Assembly: GCA_903930725.1 (NCBI GenBank)
Contig: CAIYZW010000877.1
Coordinates: forward strand, 1 to 6,915
DNA: 6,915 nucleotides
DNA from: an uncultured Bacteroidota bacterium
GTDB lineage: Bacteria > Bacteroidota > Bacteroidia > Bacteroidales > 4484-276
Reading direction: 5' to 3'
The first letter of the stretch is position 1, and each line of letters begins with the position of its first letter. This document shows positions 1 to 6,915 of this stretch, in pieces. A program made the position numbers and the translations under genes. The notes under the pieces were generated by a model. The model did not search any database, was not told the origin of the DNA, and saw only the letters and a program-made list of their open reading frames with translations.

Positions 1-1578
1 AAAAACTTCTTTATTGCTCTTTATGACGAAAAAACGGGTTTACTAAGTTCTCCACTAACCAACGACGAAAAGGACAATATTTCCTCCTGGCCAGCCGAAA
101 AATCGCTTACCGGCTATGTAATAAAACACAACAAATCGCTCCTGGTGACTAAGGCAAAAAAAGAAGAAATGAAACTCGCCGGAGAAATTGAGCTAATCGG
201 CACACCAAGCGAAATATGGCTTGGCGTTCCTTTGCATCAGGATGGGAAAGTTATTGGCGCGTTTGCGGTTCAGAGCTACGACAATCCAGACGCTTACAAC
301 GAAAAAGATGTGGAGATGCTCGAGTTTGTTTCGGATCAGATAAGTATTTCGATACAGCGCAAAAAAGCAGAAGAGGATATTAAATTCGCCTTAATAAAAG
401 CCGAGGAAAGCGACAAACTAAAAACATCTTTCCTCAACAACATGTCGCACGAAATACGCACTCCTCTCAATGGTATCATGGGTTTTAGCGATATGCTCGA
501 CCAGGAAGATATTACCAACGAAGAACGGCAGTATTTTATCCGTATCATCCATCAAAACGGCAACCAGCTTACCTCAATCATCGAAGCAATTATCAATATT
601 GCCAGCATCGAGGCCGGACTTGAGGAAATTCGCGAAATGAAGATAAATGTTAACACACTTCTTAGCGAATTCTTCAACCATTACACCAATTTTACAAGCC
701 CAAAATCGGTAATGCTTAACTTCAAAACCGATCTGAATCAAAACCAGGCAAACATAATTTCCGATGAAGTAAAACTAAGGCAAATTCTTAATAACCTTAT
801 CGGAAATGCTGTAAAATTTACCGACTCCGGCAAAATCGAATTTGGATGTACTTTAAGACCGGTGGTGTCGGCAAGCTCAAATACCGCATTAGTCAATCAG
901 GACACTGGGGTTGTTGAGCAAAGTCAAAACATGGAACTGGAATTTTTTATTTCCGACACCGGCATTGGGATTGATGCCGAATATCATAAAGTTGTTTTTG
1001 AGCGGTTCCGCAAATTCAATCCCGATAAAAAGCGCGAATATGGAGGAAACGGCCTGGGATTAACCATCTCTAAGGCTTACATCGAATTGCTGGGAGGTAG
1101 AATCTGGCTAAATTCGGAGCGGGGCAAAGGATCAACATTTTACTTTACGCTGCCCTATAAACCGGTGCATCCCCGATTTATTAAGGAAATCCCGCAAGCT
1201 TTGGCCACTCCTGAGGTCCGCCGATCCAAAACCCTGCTTGTTGCCGAGGACGAATACAGCAATTATCAGCTTCTCGAAGCAATCCTCCAACGCGAAAATC
1301 ATCGCATTATCCATGTTTTAAATGGCAAAGAAGCGGTGGATGCATTTCATAAATATCCCGAAATCGAAATGGTTTTGATGGATTTAAAAATGCCTGTGAT
1401 GGATGGTATCACGGCAACCAAAATCATCAAATCCGAAAAGCCCGGGCTTCCGATTATTGCTGTTACAGCTTACGCCTTGAGTGGTGATAAAGAAAAAGCG
1501 CTCGACGCCGGCTGCGACGAATACATCGCCAAACCAATTAAGAAAAGTGATTTGCTGACTTTGATAAACAAGTATTAA
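1..1578 (+). CDS. Hybrid sensor histidine kinase, 5' end missing (GAF-HisKA-HATPase-receiver)
   Basis: Cytoplasmic two-component hybrid kinase. It should sense through its N-terminal region, autophosphorylate on histidine and relay to its own receiver. The frame is open from the first base, so the start lies upstream; 525 residues are visible. Numbering from the window edge, residues 1-118 are most of a GAF domain (NFFIALYDE, then LIGTPSEIWLGVPL), and 119-140 are a charged coiled-coil linker. HisKA follows with phosphoacceptor H150 in MSHEIRTPLNG. The HATPase domain (about 255-386) has N-box N265/N269, G1 DTGIG at 319-323 and G2 GNGLG at 349-353. The receiver (about 410-525) is complete: E416/D417, phosphoacceptor D461, T489 and K511. 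The chain ends in LINKY and a TAA stop. A GTG at 145 begins a 477-residue frame but falls inside the GAF fold, so it is not the real start. The loop between N box and G1 box is about 20 residues longer than usual. The gene is paralogous to the downstream kinase. The signal sensed is unknown. Confidence 0.96.
   Translation, partial: KNFFIALYDEKTGLLSSPLTNDEKDNISSWPAEKSLTGYVIKHNKSLLVTKAKKEEMKLAGEIELIGTPSEIWLGVPLHQDGKVIGAFAVQSYDNPDAYNEKDVEMLEFVSDQISISIQRKKAEEDIKFALIKAEESDKLKTSFLNNMSHEIRTPLNGIMGFSDMLDQEDITNEERQYFIRIIHQNGNQLTSIIEAIINIASIEAGLEEIREMKINVNTLLSEFFNHYTNFTSPKSVMLNFKTDLNQNQANIISDEVKLRQILNNLIGNAVKFTDSGKIEFGCTLRPVVSASSNTALVNQDTGVVEQSQNMELEFFISDTGIGIDAEYHKVVFERFRKFNPDKKREYGGNGLGLTISKAYIELLGGRIWLNSERGKGSTFYFTLPYKPVHPRFIKEIPQALATPEVRRSKTLLVAEDEYSNYQLLEAILQRENHRIIHVLNGKEAVDAFHKYPEIEMVLMDLKMPVMDGITATKIIKSEKPGLPIIAVTAYALSGDKEKALDAGCDEYIAKPIKKSDLLTLINKY
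865..930 (+). repeat. Possible decayed REP-like palindrome inside the ATPase domain
   Basis: The segment 865-881 (gtgtcggcaagctcaaa) differs at only two positions from gtttcgacaagctcaaa, which is close to the left arm of the clearer element at 6403-6483. The segment 913-930 (gttgagcaaagtcaaaac) resembles the reverse complement of that same core with several changes. The arms no longer pair well, so any hairpin is degraded. It lies in the extended loop between the N box and G1 box of the first kinase. Its left arm reads as V-S-A-S-S, in the same codon phase as V-S-T-S-S in the second kinase. The flanks differ slightly: about five extra codons on the left and two on the right. Ordinary divergence of a shared coding insert could look the same. 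Confidence 0.4.
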
Positions 1579-1581
1579 CCA

Positions 1582-1645
1582 CGGAAGAATGGAAAATTGG
1601 AAAGATGGAAGAGTGGAAGAATGGAATTTTGGAAAATTGGTAAAA
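1582..1645. repeat. Eight-unit tandem repeat with an 8-bp period (consensus TGGAARAN)
   Basis: Reading in steps of eight from 1582, the units are cggaagaa, tggaaaat, tggaaaga, tggaagag, tggaagaa, tggaattt, tggaaaat and tggtaaaa. The period is held exactly over 64 bp. Variation is mostly in the last three bases, with single changes at the first base of unit 1 and the fourth base of unit 8. It begins three bases after the stop codon of the first kinase. It is purine-rich on the plus strand and has no reading-frame role. Low-complexity repeats like this occur between genes in some Bacteroidota genomes; that link is from memory and is not shown here. Confidence 0.85.
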
Positions 1646-1646
1646 A

Positions 1647-1681
1647 ACTGCCCACTGCCGACAGGCGACTGGTCACTTCCC
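1647..1681. repeat. Five-unit degenerate tandem repeat with a 7-bp period (ACTGCCN-like)
   Basis: Immediately after the octamer array the period changes to seven: actgccc, actgccg, acaggcg, actggtc, acttccc. All five units begin with AC, and four of the five with ACT. The first two differ only in their final base, and later units are more diverged. This is a separate family from the octamer array, because composition (C-rich against purine-rich) and period both differ. With only 35 bp and clear decay in the last three units, part of the match could be chance. Confidence 0.55.
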
Positions 1682-1745
1682 AATAGCCACCGGATCGGAT
1701 AATGTTTTTATGTATTAAAAAGTAATTACTCAAATAAGATAAAAT

Positions 1746-4700
1746 ATGGGTACAAAAGCAGCGGTCTCTAACCAAACAACTGACTTTGCTAACCTTTTTC
1801 AAACAATGGAATTGGGGGTAGTTTACCACCAGGAAGGCGGAAAAATTATTGCTGCCAATCCCGCCGCTGAACGAATCCTGGGTTTGTCATTTGATCAGAT
1901 GCAGGGAAGAACCTCCTATGATCCGCGCTGGCACAGCATTCACGAAGACGGTTCAGATTTTCCAGGCGAAACACACCCCGTTATGATGGCCCTTAAAACC
2001 GGAAAACCGGTAAATAACGTAATTATGGGTGTTTTTAATCCTTTCGAAAATAATTATCGCTGGTTGCTCATCAACGCTGTTCCCGAATTTAAAGCAGGCG
2101 AAACCATGCCCTATCAGGCATATTCCACTTTTGGCGATATTACAAGCTTAAAATCCGCAAACCAGGAATTACTCAAGAGTAAAGAAGTTGTAAAAAGGAA
2201 ACTCCAGGAAATCGAATCGCCTTTAGGCGACCTGAGTGTTTTGGAACTTGCCGATTTGGTTGACAGCGAAGCCATCCAAAAACTCATGGATAAATTTTAC
2301 GATTTAACCAGATTACCCATGGTAATTGGTGATTTGAACGACAACTTCCTTGTTGGTGTTGGCTGGCAGCGCATTTGCACAGCTTTTCACCGTCGCAACC
2401 CCGAAACGCGTCAAAACTGCTTCACAAGCGATATTTTCCTTTCGAAGGATATAAAACCCGGTACATCCAAATTGTACCGTTGCAAAAACAACCTTTGGGA
2501 CATTGCAACACCAATTGTGCTCGAAGGCCATCATTTTGGCAATATTTTCATGGGTCAGTTTTTCTTTGATGACGAAACAATTGACTATGATTTATTCAGA
2601 AATCAAGCCCGTCGATTTGGATTTGACGAGCAGATCTACATTGAAGCGCTCGACGAAGTGCCTCGTATTTCGAGAGTAACACTTAAATCGGCGATGGATT
2701 TTTTTACCGACTTCGCCACAATCTTATCCAATCTTGGACTTCACGAAATCATGGGCCGGCGTGCTCTGGCCGAAAAAGATAAACTGCTTGCCGAAATATC
2801 GAAAAGTGAAGAACGATTCCGCCTACTGGTCGAAAATTCGGACGACCTTATTGCCGTTGCCAACACCGACGGCACTTCCCGAAGTCTTAGCCCTGCAATT
2901 AGTAAAATTTTAGGTTTTAAACCAGAAGAACGGTTGGGAAAAAACATTTTTGCAGCAATTCATCCTGATGATTTGCCTGAAATGAAGGAAGTGTTTTCGA
3001 AACTACTCGAAAAGCCGGGAAATACAGCCAATTTTGAGACACGCTTGTTGCATAAAGATGGTAATTATCGTGTGATAGAAGCTTTTGCCAAAAATCTCGT
3101 GAATGATGGCTGCATTGACGGTATTATTACAAATGCCAGAGATATCACCGCCCGAAAACACTTTGAGGAAGAACTTAAAAAATCGGAACAGCATTACCGG
3201 AATTTCTTCGAAAAAGACATTACCGGCAATTATCTCTCAACCCCCGAAGGAAAACTGATAGATTGTAATCCCACTTTTGTTAAAATGCTCGGTTTTGACA
3301 GCAAAGAAGAATTGCTCTCTTCAAACATGAACATCATTTATCCTCAGCCAGGCGACCGTGTTTCGTTTTTGAAACTTCTTACCGAACAAAAAATACTGAA
3401 TAACTCCAATTATGATTTGCAGCGTAAGGACGGTAAAATTATCAATTGCATCGAAAATGTTTTTGGCGATTTTAATCAAAAAGGCGAATTAGTGCAATTT
3501 CAGGGCTACATGATTGATGTTACCGAGCATAAAAAAGCTACAGAAGACCTCCGCGCTAGCGAGGAATTGCATAAAAAACTTTTATTGACTGTTCCCGAAG
3601 TAATCATCAGGACCAACATTGACGGCACCATCACTTTTATTAATGATTACAAACTTTCATCAATTGATTTGATTCCCCGCGAGTATTTCATCGGTAAAAA
3701 CATGCTGGATTTTATCGCCGGTAAAGATATAGACAGAGCCATCAAAAACACACAAGAAATGTTCGAAAGACGGCTCGGTTTGCAGGAATATTGCCTCGTT
3801 TTTCCGGATAACATCCAGGTTTATTGCGAAGTAAACGGTGATGTTGTTCTGGATTCTAACGGCAGCCCGATAGGGATGGTTTACGTATTGCGCGATATTA
3901 CAGCCCGTAAAAAAGCCGATGAAGAATTGCAGCTTAAATCGCTGGTTTTGGATCAGATTAAAGACCATGTTACAATTACGGATGTTAACGGCGTAATTTC
4001 GTATGTTAATCAGGCTCAGTCCGAATTGCTCAATCTTCCCAAACACCAGATTTTAGGCCAGACAACTGATGTATTTGGTGAAGACCCCGAACATGGGGCT
4101 ACCCAACAGGAAATCCTTGAAAATACCTTGAAGGAAGGGAGTTTACGGGTTGAAGTTGTCAATTTTACGCCGGAAGGTGTCGCTCATATTATGGATTGCC
4201 GGACACAGGTTATCCGCGATAAAAGCGGAAACGCCATCGCTTTAAGTGGGATAGCTACCGACATTACGGAACGCAGAAAAATTGAAAATGCACTTCACGA
4301 AAGCCTGGAACGGCTTCGATTGGCGCACAAAGCTACCAGAGATGTTGTTTGGGACTGGGATGTTGTAAACGACCTTCAAAAATGGAACGAGGCCGGGACA
4401 ACAGTATTTGGCTGGACAGACATTGTTGACCATCCCCAAAGTGCCGCATGGTGGGTTAGTCGTGTCCATCCCGACGACAGGCCACGTGTTTATAAAAACT
4501 TCATTTCATTTCTCGAAAACACTGACAAGGAATATTGGTCTGATGAATACCGGTTTCTTAAAGCCGATAGTAACTTTGCACAGGTTACAGATAGAGCCTA
4601 CATCCTGCGAAACGACGAAGGTAGAGCGCTTCGTATGGTTGGATCAATAATGGATATTACCGAGCGCAAAAAGTCAGAACTGGCGCTTAAAGAAAGCGAA

Positions 4701-6915
4701 CTTCAATTTAGGAGCCTCTTCGATAATGCTGCCGACGGAATTTTTATTGCCGATGCAAAAACAGGGATAATCATTGATGCAAATCAGGCAGCCTGCCGGC
4801 TAATGCAAATGGCCCATGACGAAATTGTTGGTCTCCATCAATCGCAGTTACACCCTCAGGAGGAGGGAGATTTCTATACAAATTTATTTGTAGAGCAACA
4901 GAGCGAAGCATTGCAGAGCATGTCTCCACCACCTGTCGAAGCCATTGTTGTGCGGGCTGATGGCAGTGAAGTATCCGTAGAAATTCTGGCAACAAAAGTA
5001 ACTTTTAAAGGGATCTTTTGCCTGATGGGTACCTTCCGCGACATCACAGAGCGCAAGCGAAACGAAGAAATGATTCGTAAAAACGAAGAACGCTTCCGTC
5101 TGATGGTTAAAAATTCGTCGGATGTAATTGTGGTTATTGATATTGATGGAAAACAACGTTATGTAAGCCCGGCAATCGAAAAAATGTCAGGTTTTACGGT
5201 CGAAGAAGTCACCGGCAAAAACATTCTGGAAGTTGTTCATCCCGACGATATGCCTACAATGATGGAATTATGGAGCGAGGGCATAAGTCATCCCGAACGG
5301 TTATTAAGCATTCAATACCGGCACATCCATAAAACCAAAGGATGGGTTTATTTTGAAGCCATTGGTCAGAACTTTTTTAACGAACCTTCGGTTAATGCCG
5401 TAATAGTGAGCGTTCGCGAAATAACCGAACGTAAAAAGGCGGAGCTTTTACATAATATCCAATACAATATTGCCCACGCCGTTGCAACCCTTAAAAGCTT
5501 AAAAGAATTAAGTGAAGTGATCAAAACCGAGCTTCATCATTTAATAGATACCACAAACTTTTTTATTGCATTTTACAACAATGCAAGCAAAACCTTTAAA
5601 AATGCCTTTTGGAGCGATGAAAAAGATTATTTTGATGAATGGTCGGCCAGAAATTCACTTTCAGGTATTGTGGTTTCCGAAGGAAAACCCTTGTATGTAA
5701 ACAGGAATGAGGCTTATGTGGTTGCCCGATTGCATGGTTTCAGTTTAATTGGAACACCTGCCGAGTATTGGGTGGGTATTCCGTTAAAAAGCCAAAACAA
5801 GGTTATTGGTGTAATGGTGATTCAAAATTACGAAAACAGCCATATCGTCGAAAAAGACACCCGGGAAGTGCTCGAAATCGTTGCCAGCCAGGTTAGTTTG
5901 TACATCGAAAAGCTGAAAGATGAAGAGGAATTGATCGTTGCCAAAGAGCGCGCCGAAGAATCCGACCGTCTAAAATCGGCCTTCTTAGCCAACATGAGCC
6001 ACGAAATCCGGACACCGATGAACGGCATCCTTGGCTTTTCGGAGTTGTTAAAAGAACCAAATCTTACTGGCGAAAAACAACAGAAATATATCAGCATTAT
6101 CGAAAGAAGCGGTATTCGGATGCTCAATACCATAAACGACATTATTGATATTTCGAAAATAGAAGCCGGACAAATGGAAGTTTCGGTTTCCGAAACCAAC
6201 ATCAACGAGCAGGTCGAATACCTTTACACCTTCTTTAAACCGGAAGTCGAACGAAAAGGAATGCTTTTATCCTTTAAGAACACCTTACCCGAAAATAAAG
6301 CCATTATTAAAACCGACCGGGAAAAATTATATGCCATCCTAACCAATCTGGTAAAAAATGCCATTAAATATTCCAAAGAGGGTTCCATCGAGTTTGGGTA
6401 TGTTTCGACAAGCTCACCAATCCAACCAACAGCAGGCTCAACAACCCAAACACCAGAAAAATTGGTGAGTGAGCCTGTCGAAATCCAATTTTACGTAAAA
6501 GACACGGGCATCGGTATTCCCGAAGACAGGCAGAAAGCGGTTTTCGACAGGTTTGTACAGGCCGATATTGGCGACAGGAGAGCATTTCAGGGGTCAGGAT
6601 TGGGGTTATCTATTTCGAAAGCGTATGTCGAAATGCTGGGTGGCAATATCTGGGTAGAAAGCGAAGAAGGAAAAGGCTCGGTATTTTATTTTACAATCCC
6701 TTACACCGTCGAACGCAAAGAAAAGCAGAAACCTTCGGTTACACTTTCTGGCGAAGCGCAAAATACTGATGCTAATGTTTCAGGACTTAAAATATTGATT
6801 GCCGAGGATGAAGAAACCTCAGATTTAATCCTCACAATCGAACTCAAAAAATTAAACAAACATATTTTACATGCCACAACTGGTGTTGACGCCGTTGAGA
6901 TGTCTCGCCAGAATC
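1746..6915 (+). CDS. Giant PAS/PocR/GAF hybrid sensor histidine kinase, 3' end missing
   Basis: The frame is open for 1723 codons, runs off the window and contains no in-frame stop. The ATG at 1746 is chosen because an in-frame TAA (1740-1742) sits just upstream and the first PAS fold begins near residue 13. Domains in order: PAS1 13-133; coiled linker; PocR about 163-335 (Cys211, Cys225, Cys246; PIVLEG, then FMGQFFF); PAS2 354-471; PAS3 480-596; PAS4 605-723; PAS5 729-843; PAS6 855-975; PAS7 983-1104; PAS8 1113-1230; GAF 1240-1390; HisKA with phosphoacceptor H1419 in MSHEIRTPMNG; HATPase with N-box N1534/N1538, G1 DTGIG at 1586-1590, F-box F1603 and G2 GSGLG at 1616-1620. A receiver starts at about 1681 (acidic E1687/D1688) and is cut before its phosphoacceptor aspartate. 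PAS2 to PAS8 end in D-I-T-E/A-R-type motifs before helical linkers. No membrane segment is seen, so it is a cytoplasmic sensor. PocR domains are predicted to bind small hydrocarbon derivatives; the ligand here is unknown. The core is paralogous to the upstream kinase. The ATPase domain carries an in-frame palindromic insert. Confidence 0.96.
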   Translation, partial: MGTKAAVSNQTTDFANLFQTMELGVVYHQEGGKIIAANPAAERILGLSFDQMQGRTSYDPRWHSIHEDGSDFPGETHPVMMALKTGKPVNNVIMGVFNPFENNYRWLLINAVPEFKAGETMPYQAYSTFGDITSLKSANQELLKSKEVVKRKLQEIESPLGDLSVLELADLVDSEAIQKLMDKFYDLTRLPMVIGDLNDNFLVGVGWQRICTAFHRRNPETRQNCFTSDIFLSKDIKPGTSKLYRCKNNLWDIATPIVLEGHHFGNIFMGQFFFDDETIDYDLFRNQARRFGFDEQIYIEALDEVPRISRVTLKSAMDFFTDFATILSNLGLHEIMGRRALAEKDKLLAEISKSEERFRLLVENSDDLIAVANTDGTSRSLSPAISKILGFKPEERLGKNIFAAIHPDDLPEMKEVFSKLLEKPGNTANFETRLLHKDGNYRVIEAFAKNLVNDGCIDGIITNARDITARKHFEEELKKSEQHYRNFFEKDITGNYLSTPEGKLIDCNPTFVKMLGFDSKEELLSSNMNIIYPQPGDRVSFLKLLTEQKILNNSNYDLQRKDGKIINCIENVFGDFNQKGELVQFQGYMIDVTEHKKATEDLRASEELHKKLLLTVPEVIIRTNIDGTITFINDYKLSSIDLIPREYFIGKNMLDFIAGKDIDRAIKNTQEMFERRLGLQEYCLVFPDNIQVYCEVNGDVVLDSNGSPIGMVYVLRDITARKKADEELQLKSLVLDQIKDHVTITDVNGVISYVNQAQSELLNLPKHQILGQTTDVFGEDPEHGATQQEILENTLKEGSLRVEVVNFTPEGVAHIMDCRTQVIRDKSGNAIALSGIATDITERRKIENALHESLERLRLAHKATRDVVWDWDVVNDLQKWNEAGTTVFGWTDIVDHPQSAAWWVSRVHPDDRPRVYKNFISFLENTDKEYWSDEYRFLKADSNFAQVTDRAYILRNDEGRALRMVGSIMDITERKKSELALKESELQFRSLFDNAADGIFIADAKTGIIIDANQAACRLMQMAHDEIVGLHQSQLHPQEEGDFYTNLFVEQQSEALQSMSPPPVEAIVVRADGSEVSVEILATKVTFKGIFCLMGTFRDITERKRNEEMIRKNEERFRLMVKNSSDVIVVIDIDGKQRYVSPAIEKMSGFTVEEVTGKNILEVVHPDDMPTMMELWSEGISHPERLLSIQYRHIHKTKGWVYFEAIGQNFFNEPSVNAVIVSVREITERKKAELLHNIQYNIAHAVATLKSLKELSEVIKTELHHLIDTTNFFIAFYNNASKTFKNAFWSDEKDYFDEWSARNSLSGIVVSEGKPLYVNRNEAYVVARLHGFSLIGTPAEYWVGIPLKSQNKVIGVMVIQNYENSHIVEKDTREVLEIVASQVSLYIEKLKDEEELIVAKERAEESDRLKSAFLANMSHEIRTPMNGILGFSELLKEPNLTGEKQQKYISIIERSGIRMLNTINDIIDISKIEAGQMEVSVSETNINEQVEYLYTFFKPEVERKGMLLSFKNTLPENKAIIKTDREKLYAILTNLVKNAIKYSKEGSIEFGYVSTSSPIQPTAGSTTQTPEKLVSEPVEIQFYVKDTGIGIPEDRQKAVFDRFVQADIGDRRAFQGSGLGLSISKAYVEMLGGNIWVESEEGKGSVFYFTIPYTVERKEKQKPSVTLSGEAQNTDANVSGLKILIAEDEETSDLILTIELKKLNKHILHATTGVDAVEMSRQN
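6403..6483 (+). repeat. REP-like imperfect inverted repeat inserted in frame in the kinase ATPase domain
   Basis: The left arm is tttcgacaagctcaccaat (6403-6421). The right arm lies at 6461-6483, and its reverse complement begins tttcgacaggctcac and ends accaat. The arms match over 13 bases with one mismatch, then a 4-base bulge, then six further paired bases. About 39 bases of A/C-rich loop separate them. The core ttcgacaRgctca resembles REP-type palindromes seen between genes in many bacteria (from memory). The element is read through in frame, giving a Ser/Thr/Pro/Gln-rich loop from V-S-T-S-S to E-P-V-E, between the N box (N1534/N1538) and the G1 box (D1586). All kinase motifs on both sides are intact, so the insert looks tolerated. 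What is seen is the inverted repeat and its place; its origin as a mobile element is inferred. Confidence 0.7.

Larger units (their letters stand above)
1579..1745. other. Intergenic spacer between the two kinase genes
   Basis: This 167-bp gap separates the stop of the first kinase from the ATG of the second. Its first 103 bases are mostly two short-period tandem repeats (1582-1645 and 1647-1681). The remaining 64 bases are AT-rich leader containing the perfect 10-bp palindrome agtaattact at 1721-1730, 15 bases before the ATG. I found no convincing intrinsic terminator (no GC stem followed by a T run) and no clear Bacteroidota-type promoter (TAnnTTTG). Whether the second gene has its own promoter or is read through from the first cannot be decided from the sequence. 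The bases before the ATG are A-rich with no Shine-Dalgarno match, which is usual in Bacteroidota. Confidence 0.8.

Noticed and set aside
145..1578. A GTG at 145 as the start of a complete 477-residue kinase
   Set aside because: The frame is open to the window edge, and the upstream codons encode recognisable GAF sequence that matches the GAF of the second kinase, so the gene starts outside the window.
1582..1681. A CRISPR-like array
   Set aside because: The units are only 7-8 bp, directly adjoining and without spacers, so this is simple tandem repetition.
1579..1745. An intrinsic terminator or sigma-type promoter in the gap
   Set aside because: No GC-rich stem followed by a T run was found, and there is no TAnnTTTG element. 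The string gataat near 1698 has no convincing partner upstream.
1384..1829. Two overlapping minus-strand frames (1384-1683 and 1575-1829) spanning the intergenic gap
   Set aside because: Their sequence is the antisense of the receiver, the octamer array and the PAS1 start. The protein would be repeat-derived, with no supporting motif.
3660..4046. A 128-codon open frame on the minus strand
   Set aside because: It lies wholly inside the PAS4-PAS5 coding region of the plus-strand kinase and shows no recognisable domain.
5828..6205. A 125-codon open frame on the minus strand
   Set aside because: It is antisense to the end of the GAF domain and HisKA, whose plus-strand motifs are intact. It shows no family features of its own.

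Overview
The window is almost wholly coding on the plus strand. It holds two consecutive genes for large hybrid sensor histidine kinases, and both are cut by the window edges. Base composition is moderately AT-rich. The only visible start codon follows an A-rich leader with no Shine-Dalgarno match. The proteins are soluble, multi-PAS hybrid kinases with a receiver at the C-terminus. Together these suggest a member of the Bacteroidota, probably an environmental one. This is inference from style; there is no taxonomic marker gene.

Layout. Positions 1-1578 are the 3' end of a hybrid kinase gene (GAF, HisKA, HATPase, complete receiver). Positions 1579-1745 are a 167-bp spacer containing two different short tandem repeats, one with an 8-bp period and one with a 7-bp period. 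From 1746 to the right edge runs one uninterrupted reading frame of 1723 codons that is still open at the end. It encodes an N-terminal PAS domain, a PocR ligand-sensing domain, seven more PAS domains, a GAF domain, HisKA, HATPase and the beginning of a receiver. No transmembrane segment or signal peptide is seen, so both proteins are expected to be cytoplasmic.

The two kinases are paralogues. Their GAF-HisKA-HATPase-receiver cores match in order and share distinctive motifs, so the locus looks like a tandem duplication with different sensory front ends. Each would autophosphorylate on the H-box histidine and pass the phosphate to its own receiver aspartate. No separate output regulator is in view, and targets cannot be named.

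The most unusual observation is an imperfect inverted repeat of about 80 bp (6403-6483) lying in frame inside the ATPase domain of the second kinase. It resembles a REP-type palindrome and encodes an extra Ser/Thr/Pro/Gln-rich loop between the N box and the G1 box. The first kinase carries an apparently decayed, similar segment (865-930) in nearly the same protein loop, read in the same phase. This suggests that palindromic elements have repeatedly or anciently entered this kinase fold as coding sequence.
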